DNA of 10,982 nucleotides from contig CAYVXD010000137.1 in the NCBI GenBank assembly GCA_964454265.1, positions 1 through 10,982 of the forward strand, written 5' to 3'. The stretch is from JAUWMI01 sp964454265 (GTDB lineage: Bacteria > Sumerlaeota > Sumerlaeia > MWCT01 > JAUWMI01). Each line of letters opens with the position of its first letter. Positions within the stretch are counted from its first letter, which is position 1. The notes under the pieces are model-generated. The model did no database searches. It was given only the letters and a program-made list of their open reading frames with translations, and was not told the origin of the DNA. The translations under genes were made by a program, and so were the position numbers. Shown piece by piece: positions 6,294-10,982 of the stretch.

Positions 6294-9200
6294 TCAAGGC
6301 GAGGCTGGAGGTGAAACAGTCTCGATTATTGCGCGGTCGAGGACGAGCGAGGCTTCGGGTGCGTCGTCGGGATTGAAATTGAGTATGTCAAAGGAAACAA
6401 TCAAGCCTTTGCCAACACAGTTGGCTGGTGGCAAGAAGTAGAGCCGGTCGTATGTTGTGTTTGTGGTGCCGGGGGAATTTGCTCCGTCGCCAAAGCTTGC
6501 GATTTCGAGGGAACGCGATGCTTGGAAGTTCGAAGTATTGAATCGCAGGCGCATCTGGGGCGCGCAATATCGGTAAGTGTCTGTCCTCACCTCAAACGTC
6601 CCACGATATAGACGATTCTCCTCAATCGTAATATCTGTTGGATCGCTCCCCCAGTAGCCGAACGTGTTGGTATTTGTCGTTGACCGCAGATGCAACGCTC
6701 CATCAGCCCAGAAAAACTCAGGATCAGTGAACTCAGGGGTTCCGTCGCCGGTAGACCAGAACTCTTGACTCGTCTCAAAATCATAAGCCCAGGTAATTGT
6801 CGTAGACTCATCCAATGTATCCAGTCTGAAGCGGTCAATCAGCACACTATCGAGCGCGAGTTCCGCGTCTGGCGCATCGTTGCTGGTGAAGTTGACTAAG
6901 TCAAACGCGAGCATACAGAATTGCTCATTTGCTGGCGGCACAAAGTAGAGATCGTAGCTTGTGCCCTCAGGTGTCGGAGATGCGCCACCATCGCCATTGC
7001 TGTCAATTATAAGACAGTCTGCTTGTTGAAAGTTGCTGGAATTCACGCGCAGACGGATTTGCGGAACAAGTTCTGGCAGTGCCACATCAGTCGAAACGAT
7101 AAATCGCGCACGATACAAATACCCTTTAGTCACAGGAATTGCATTTTCCGGACTATTCCAGAAGCCGAAAGTGTTGGTGTTGTTCTGCGAAACCAATTTC
7201 AGCCTTCCCGGCTCAAATATGAACTGCGGCTCAGAGAAGACAATCGCCGAGCCGCTTGTCCATTCTTCCTGTGACATGGCGAAGTCAAAGCCTATAGGCC
7301 CAATGTACTCATCCGCTCCAATATCGAAATCCGAGCCATCACCCCGCAGCTCACTCGTCCCATCCCATGGTCTCGGGTTGCCCTCAAAGTCCTGATCCAA
7401 ATCACTCACATAGCCCCCCGCATCAATGCAAGGAGAGGTTGGCTGTAGATGGAAATCACCATTTGCCGGATCAGCTAATTCCGGGTTAGAGGAAATATTC
7501 CCGGTGCCTCCTGTCCAATCCTGGATGCAAGAATAAGAAGGTGTGGAGCAATCATCATCAAGCTGCGGGCCTGAAGGGGCGATATTCTGCCAGATAATAC
7601 AGTTTCTAATAGTGCCTTCACACCAACGGAGCCCGCCACCATCCCATGAAGCCGAGTTGCCATAGATGGTATTATTCTGGATAGTGCCCCTACAATTGTT
7701 CAGCCCGCCGCCATCGACAGCCGAATTGCCCGAGATTATATTGTTCTGGATGGTGCCGTCGCACCCTATGAGCCCTCCGCCAAAATCACCAGCTGAGTTG
7801 CCAGAGATTGTATTGTTCTGGATGGTGCCATCGCAATCGGAGAGCCCGCCACCGTAACCAGCTGAGTTGCCCCAAATGGTATTATTCCGGATGGTGCCGT
7901 CGCAAGAGACGAGCCCTGCACCACGATAAGCAGAGTTATAAGAGATGGTGTTGTTCTGGATTGTGCCGTCGCACCTTAAGAGCCCGCCACCATCACTGCC
8001 AAACCCATGGACTGAATTACTAGAAATAATATTGTTCTGGATGGTGCCGTCGCAATAGGCGAGTCCGCCACCCCAATTCCTTGCATATCCAGCGGAGGAA
8101 TTATCTGCGATGATATTGTTCTGGATTGTGCCGTCACAATCGAGGACCCCTCCGCCATAACTATCAACTCCTGCAGCCAGGTTGTTTAAAATCCTGTTGT
8201 TTTCAAGCTTGATGCGTGCACCATTACCATATATTCCGGCACCATAATTAGCGCAGCCATTGCAAAGAGTAAGCCCCTTCACGATGCAGGTTTCATCTTC
8301 TGTTCCTTTAAAGGATACGACGGAGTACAGTGCCTCGCCGTCAATTACCGTTTGGCTCACAATGTTAGCATCGAAAGGATCGGTGCTCTGCAAGACTAGA
8401 TTCTTGCCAAGGAAATGAAGATTTTCATAATAGGTACCAGGGGAGATGGTAACGACCTCCGAGGGAAAAGCCATGAATAGCCCTTGCTGGATCGAGCTGT
8501 ATTGGGCTGGGATGGAAATTCCTGTAGGAGTATTGGAGATGGCAGGGTCGGTGCCCCGAAGCACTTCTGCACCATCTTTTAAACCATCGCCATCGGTATC
8601 AGGGTTGTCTGGGTCACTACCGTAAATAGCCTCATCAATATCCGCGAGCAAATCGCTATCACTGTCAGGGGAACTACCGTACTCGTCGCAGCCCATATCC
8701 ACAGAGCCACCTGCTAATCGGCATTCCCCGTCTATATCAGCAAGATACTCCTGATATAAATAGTATGCATTACCTTCATCAATACAAGGAGAGTCGCTAC
8801 GAAGATGATAATCTCCATTAGCAGGGGCAACAAATACGGGGCCAGCCGTGATGTTGCCACGTCCAGCACCGCTCCAGCCTTGAACGCAGCTATAAAGAGG
8901 ATTCTTAGACTTATGAATCTGACTGCCCTCGGAGGAGGCAAAGTTGCCCCAGATAATGCAATTGATAATAAATCCTTCGTAGAGATATATCCCGCCACCG
9001 TATTGGGCCGAGTTGTTTGCGATGGTATTGTTCTGAAGGATACCCTTGCTGAAGCCGGCTCTGCCGCCAGGATCCAGTGACGAATTGCCGGACATATAGC
9101 CGAGAAAAACGACACCGACTGTCCCCGCAAGACCGCCGCCGTATCCAGCCGAATTGTTTGCGATGAGATTGTTCTGGATTGTAGCGTTGCAGTGGGATAG

Positions 9201-10136
9201 TCCGCCACCCTCACTAGAAGCGTGAGTGCCCGCGTTCCCGGTAATGCGGTTACTTTGGATCGTGCCGTGGCAATTATAAAGCCCGCCACCCATATATCGT
9301 GCCGAGTTTCCTGCAATGAGGTTATGCTGAATACGACCGTGACAACCAACAAGTCCTCCACCATATGACGCCGTATTTTCTAAAATGGTATTGTTTTGAA
9401 TTATACCATCGCACCCACAGAGTCCGCCCCCGCTAGTCAACCTGGCTCCTGCGGCTGAGCCTGAATTAGATGAAATAAGATTGTCTTGAATGACACCCAT
9501 GCAATCGTAGAGCCCACCTCCAAATTTCGCTGAGTTACTTGAAACAGTGTTATTTTGGATTATGCCATTGCACTCGAAAAGACCACCCCCACTGATCTCA
9601 GCTGAGTTTCTAAAAATACCATTGCTCTGAATGGTGCCGTCACACTTGCCAAGTCCTCCCCCACCACTCGAAGCCGAGTTGTCCGAAATGATATTATATT
9701 GTATAGTTGCCAGGGTGCCGTTGCCACAGATACCGCCCCCGTAGGGTGCATCACCATTGGTTATAGTGAAGCCGGAGAGGACACAGCTAGTAAGTTCCGT
9801 TCCGGCGAAAGTAACCACGGAGCCAGCTTCATTGCCATCAATGATGGTGCTGGCAACCACATTAGGATTTGTCGGGTCGGTTGACCGCAGCACAATATTT
9901 TTGCCGTTGAAGTTGATGTTTTCATAATAGGTGCCTGGCAATACGATGATTTCATCGCCATCGAATGCGGCATCAATGGCTGACTGAATTGTTGAATAGT
10001 TTTCAGGAACTTTAATTACCGCAGCAGGACATACCAGAGAGAACTTAAGGAAACAGATTAACGCTAGAAGAATTGGTATTTGGAGCGAAACCGGTTTGCA
10101 TATTACCAATCGGCTCTGAGAACGAAAGTTGCGCAT
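6294..10136 (-). CDS. Giant secreted double beta-helix protein with anchor-Q segments
   Basis: A 1280-aa protein. The start at 10136 is chosen over ATGs at 10166-10169 because GAGGGGGA lies six bases upstream. Residues 1-38 form a signal peptide. Residues 41-440 form a right-handed parallel beta-helix starting with the VPENYSTIQSAIDAA/LPGTYYENI cap and then turns of the type GGGLxxCxGxIQNNxIxxNSA. Residues 440-486 (NGDYHLRSDSPCIDEG to VDMGCDEY) are a choice-of-anchor-Q segment. Residues 490-532 are Asp-rich, thrombospondin-type-3-like (SDPDNPDTDGDGLKDGAEVL), probably Ca-binding. Residues 539-850 repeat the whole beta-helix plan, and 890-944 the anchor-Q segment. Residues 949-1105 and 1116-1272 are two related beta-sandwich-like modules sharing NTNTFG(F/Y)W, a SNFQ segment, YFxPPAN and a final LxLDxxxI strand. 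No C-terminal anchor helix or sorting motif is seen, so it is probably extracellular or loosely surface-bound. Pectin-lyase-fold proteins often bind or cut polysaccharide, but no catalytic site is evident. The next gene upstream is a paralogue. Confidence 0.88.
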   Translation of the reverse strand: MRNFRSQSRLVICKPVSLQIPILLALICFLKFSLVCPAAVIKVPENYSTIQSAIDAAFDGDEIIVLPGTYYENINFNGKNIVLRSTDPTNPNVVASTIIDGNEAGSVVTFAGTELTSCVLSGFTITNGDAPYGGGICGNGTLATIQYNIISDNSASSGGGGLGKCDGTIQSNGIFRNSAEISGGGLFECNGIIQNNTVSSNSAKFGGGLYDCMGVIQDNLISSNSGSAAGARLTSGGGLCGCDGIIQNNTILENTASYGGGLVGCHGRIQHNLIAGNSARYMGGGLYNCHGTIQSNRITGNAGTHASSEGGGLSHCNATIQNNLIANNSAGYGGGLAGTVGVVFLGYMSGNSSLDPGGRAGFSKGILQNNTIANNSAQYGGGIYLYEGFIINCIIWGNFASSEGSQIHKSKNPLYSCVQGWSGAGRGNITAGPVFVAPANGDYHLRSDSPCIDEGNAYYLYQEYLADIDGECRLAGGSVDMGCDEYGSSPDSDSDLLADIDEAIYGSDPDNPDTDGDGLKDGAEVLRGTDPAISNTPTGISIPAQYSSIQQGLFMAFPSEVVTISPGTYYENLHFLGKNLVLQSTDPFDANIVSQTVIDGEALYSVVSFKGTEDETCIVKGLTLCNGCANYGAGIYGNGARIKLENNRILNNLAAGVDSYGGGVLDCDGTIQNNIIADNSSAGYARNWGGGLAYCDGTIQNNIISSNSVHGFGSDGGGLLRCDGTIQNNTISYNSAYRGAGLVSCDGTIRNNTIWGNSAGYGGGLSDCDGTIQNNTISGNSAGDFGGGLIGCDGTIQNNIISGNSAVDGGGLNNCRGTIQNNTIYGNSASWDGGGLRWCEGTIRNCIIWQNIAPSGPQLDDDCSTPSYSCIQDWTGGTGNISSNPELADPANGDFHLQPTSPCIDAGGYVSDLDQDFEGNPRPWDGTSELRGDGSDFDIGADEYIGPIGFDFAMSQEEWTSGSAIVFSEPQFIFEPGRLKLVSQNNTNTFGFWNSPENAIPVTKGYLYRARFIVSTDVALPELVPQIRLRVNSSNFQQADCLIIDSNGDGGASPTPEGTSYDLYFVPPANEQFCMLAFDLVNFTSNDAPDAELALDSVLIDRFRLDTLDESTTITWAYDFETSQEFWSTGDGTPEFTDPEFFWADGALHLRSTTNTNTFGYWGSDPTDITIEENRLYRGTFEVRTDTYRYCAPQMRLRFNTSNFQASRSLEIASFGDGANSPGTTNTTYDRLYFLPPANCVGKGLIVSFDILNFNPDDAPEASLVLDRAIIETVSPPASP
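7580..8156 (-). repeat. Coding tandem repeats, second beta-helix
   Basis: Eight turns of 23-28 codons encode residues 661-852. The GGG-type motif starts at residues 661, 689, 716, 739, 762, 786, 809 and 833. The DNA is highly alike from turn to turn: on the plus strand a core close to TTGTTCTGGATGGTGCCGTC recurs near 7741, 7811, 7881, 7949, 8032 and 8117. This degree of DNA identity points to recent expansion or homogenisation. Each turn carries one cysteine at the same place (667, 695, 722, 745, 768, 792, 815, 839). Confidence 0.85.
8967..9665 (-). repeat. Coding tandem repeats, first beta-helix
   Basis: About nine turns encode residues 158-390. They follow the same consensus as the second array but are clearly more diverged in DNA and in spacing (about 22-30 codons, with a longer insertion around residues 340-363). 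Seven turns keep the cysteine (165, 189, 212, 242, 265, 289, 316). The last two turns (from residues 333 and 380) have lost it. Confidence 0.8.
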
Positions 10137-10315
10137 TTTAATCCCCCTCAAAATAGCTTTATTCATCATGACTTACTATTCACTATTTTTCTCCCACCCA
10201 TTCAAAAAATAATCAAGCTTTTTCTTGCTAGGAAAGGTTGGTGGTAGCGCAAAGAAGCAAAAATTTGCGGGAGGGGACTTGCGCCTTCGTGACTCTTATT
10301 GCCAGAGGAAAACCA

Positions 10316-10343
10316 GTAGGGGCACGCTGCAGCGTGCCCCTAC
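10316..10343. repeat. GTAGGGGC palindrome, copy 4
   Basis: A perfect 28-bp palindrome with arms GTAGGGGCACGCTG and CAGCGTGCCCCTAC, identical to copy 2 at 3108-3135. Confidence 0.85.
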
Positions 10344-10361
10344 ATGTTGAAAATTATTGTT

Positions 10362-10388
10362 GTAGGGGCGGGGTCACCCCGCCCCCAC
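10362..10388. repeat. GTAGGGGC palindrome, copy 5
   Basis: Arms GTAGGGGCGGGGT and ACCCCGCCCCCAC around one base, with a single mismatch (C for T) in the outer right arm. It lies 18 bp from copy 4 and 7 bp from the stop codon of the right-edge gene. Confidence 0.75.
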
Positions 10389-10395
10389 GGTCAGA

Positions 10396-10982
10396 TTAGG
10401 GTAATGATGCAGGCGAGAACGTTTCGATTGTGGCGCGGTTGAGGATGAGCGAGGCTTCGGCTGCGTCAGCAGGATCGAAGTTGAGTATGTCAAAGGAAAC
10501 AATGAGCCCATTACCCACGCAGTTCGCTGGAGGCAAAAAGTACATCCGGTCATATGTCGTATTTATGGTGCCCGGGGAATTTGCCCCGTCACCGCTGCTT
10601 GAGATCCCGAACGTATGCGAGACTTGGAGATTCCCGGTGTTGTACCGCAGGCGCATCTCTGGTACCAGTGCCTGATTGGTCAGGTCTGTACGAATTTCAA
10701 AGGTCCCTCGATCGAGTTTGCCCGCTTCAATAGTTATATCCGCCGGATGGTTTCCCCAGAAACCAAACGTATTCGTGTTGGTTATTGCGCGCAGCTCAAG
10801 TGCGCCCGCAGAATGAATATACTGCGGCGGACTGAACGCTATCGGCGCGCCTCCCGTTGTCCAGCCGTCCTGGCTGAGCTCGAAGGTGTAGTCCTGAACA
10901 ACTGTGGGAGTTGGGAGCGAAACCAGGGCAAAGCGATCAACCGTAACTGTATCCAGCGAAAGTTCTGCCGCTGCCGCATCGT
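10396..10982 (-). CDS. C-terminal end of a paralogous secreted protein (partial)
   Basis: The frame is open from the right edge of the window to a stop at 10396, giving 194 residues. The start lies outside; the internal ATG at 10656 falls in the middle of a conserved domain and is not the start. It begins with DAAAAELSLDTVTVDRFAL, the last strand of one module, and continues with a complete second module: YTFELSQDGWTTGG, TNTNTFGFWG, MRLRYNTGNLQ, GDGANSPGTINTTYDRMYF, PPANCVGNGLIVSFDILNF and a terminal IETFSPASLP. It lines up end to end with residues 1089-1280 of the neighbouring giant protein, whose tail is IETVSPPASP. The two genes are therefore tandem paralogues with at least a shared pair of C-terminal modules. 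Whether the missing N-terminal part is also a beta-helix cannot be seen. Confidence 0.88.
   Translation of the reverse strand, partial: DAAAAELSLDTVTVDRFALVSLPTPTVVQDYTFELSQDGWTTGGAPIAFSPPQYIHSAGALELRAITNTNTFGFWGNHPADITIEAGKLDRGTFEIRTDLTNQALVPEMRLRYNTGNLQVSHTFGISSSGDGANSPGTINTTYDRMYFLPPANCVGNGLIVSFDILNFDPADAAEASLILNRATIETFSPASLP

Larger units (their letters stand above)
10137..10395. other. Gap between tandem beta-helix-family genes
   Basis: No gene is seen. It carries two GTAGGGGC palindromes close to the end of the right-edge gene (10316-10343 and 10362-10388), then A/T-rich sequence leading to the ribosome binding site of the giant gene at about 10143-10149. Read on the minus strand, the second palindrome is followed by TGGTTTTCC, only a weak T run, so a terminator role is possible but unproven. 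No clear promoter was picked out. Confidence 0.55.

Noticed and set aside
7580..8156. CRISPR-like array (recurring ~20-bp motif at about 70-bp spacing)
   Set aside because: The periodic units are in-frame beta-helix turns of the giant protein; intervals vary in whole codons and the intervening sequence encodes the rest of each turn.
8732..9364. Minus-strand frame of 210 codons inside the giant gene
   Set aside because: It is an out-of-frame shadow kept open by the repetitive composition of the beta-helix coding sequence.
10026..10136. Lipoprotein signal at the Cys near residue 36 of the giant protein
   Set aside because: The residues before the cysteine (SLV-C) do not fit a lipobox, which needs a small residue at -1; a standard signal peptide fits better.
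10396..10656. Small complete gene of 86 codons starting at the ATG at 10656
   Set aside because: The same frame stays open to the window edge and aligns with the neighbouring paralogue, so this ATG is internal to a larger truncated gene.

Overview
The window looks like a chromosomal piece of an uncultured, probably Gram-negative bacterium. Three things point that way: large secreted parallel beta-helix proteins with choice-of-anchor-Q and thrombospondin-type-3-like segments, a decayed pseudopilin of a type seen in candidate phyla and PVC/FCB-like lineages, and several families of short dispersed intergenic repeats. Sumerlaeota, Hydrogenedentota, Planctomycetota or Omnitrophota would all fit. 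This is a judgement of style; no marker in the window settles the phylum.

Layout, left to right. An exported helical-repeat protein of unknown function lies on the minus strand (253-1278). It is followed by about 1.2 kb without a convincing gene but rich in repeats. trmL (tRNA wobble 2'-O-methyltransferase) is the only convincing plus-strand gene (2519-2986), and repeat elements flank it on both sides. Next, on the minus strand, come an AmmeMemoRadiSam-type radical SAM enzyme (3340-4485) and, 40 bp upstream of it, an exported LTxxQ (Spy/CpxP-like) coiled-coil protein (4526-5551). These two probably form an operon read from a promoter near 5645. A truncated C-terminal piece of a type II secretion/type IV pilin-like pseudopilin follows (5851-6192).

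The right 40% of the window is one giant secreted protein (6294-10136, 1280 aa). It is built as beta-helix, anchor-Q segment, Ca-binding-like linker, second beta-helix, second anchor-Q segment, then two copies of a roughly 160-residue C-terminal module. A second gene with the same C-terminal module enters from the right edge (10396-10982, 5' end outside the window), so these are tandem paralogues of a surface or extracellular protein family.

Five palindromes share GTAGGGGC outer arms but have different, self-complementary cores (2437, 3108, 3216, 10316, 10362). Three copies of a CAGAT-type repeat and a head-to-head pair of GTCAT-CTGA repeats also sit between genes. The least explained signals are these repeat families, especially two similar composite units on either side of trmL, and the ladder of one cysteine per turn through both beta-helices. 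No CRISPR array, tRNA, rRNA, transposase or defence system was recognised.
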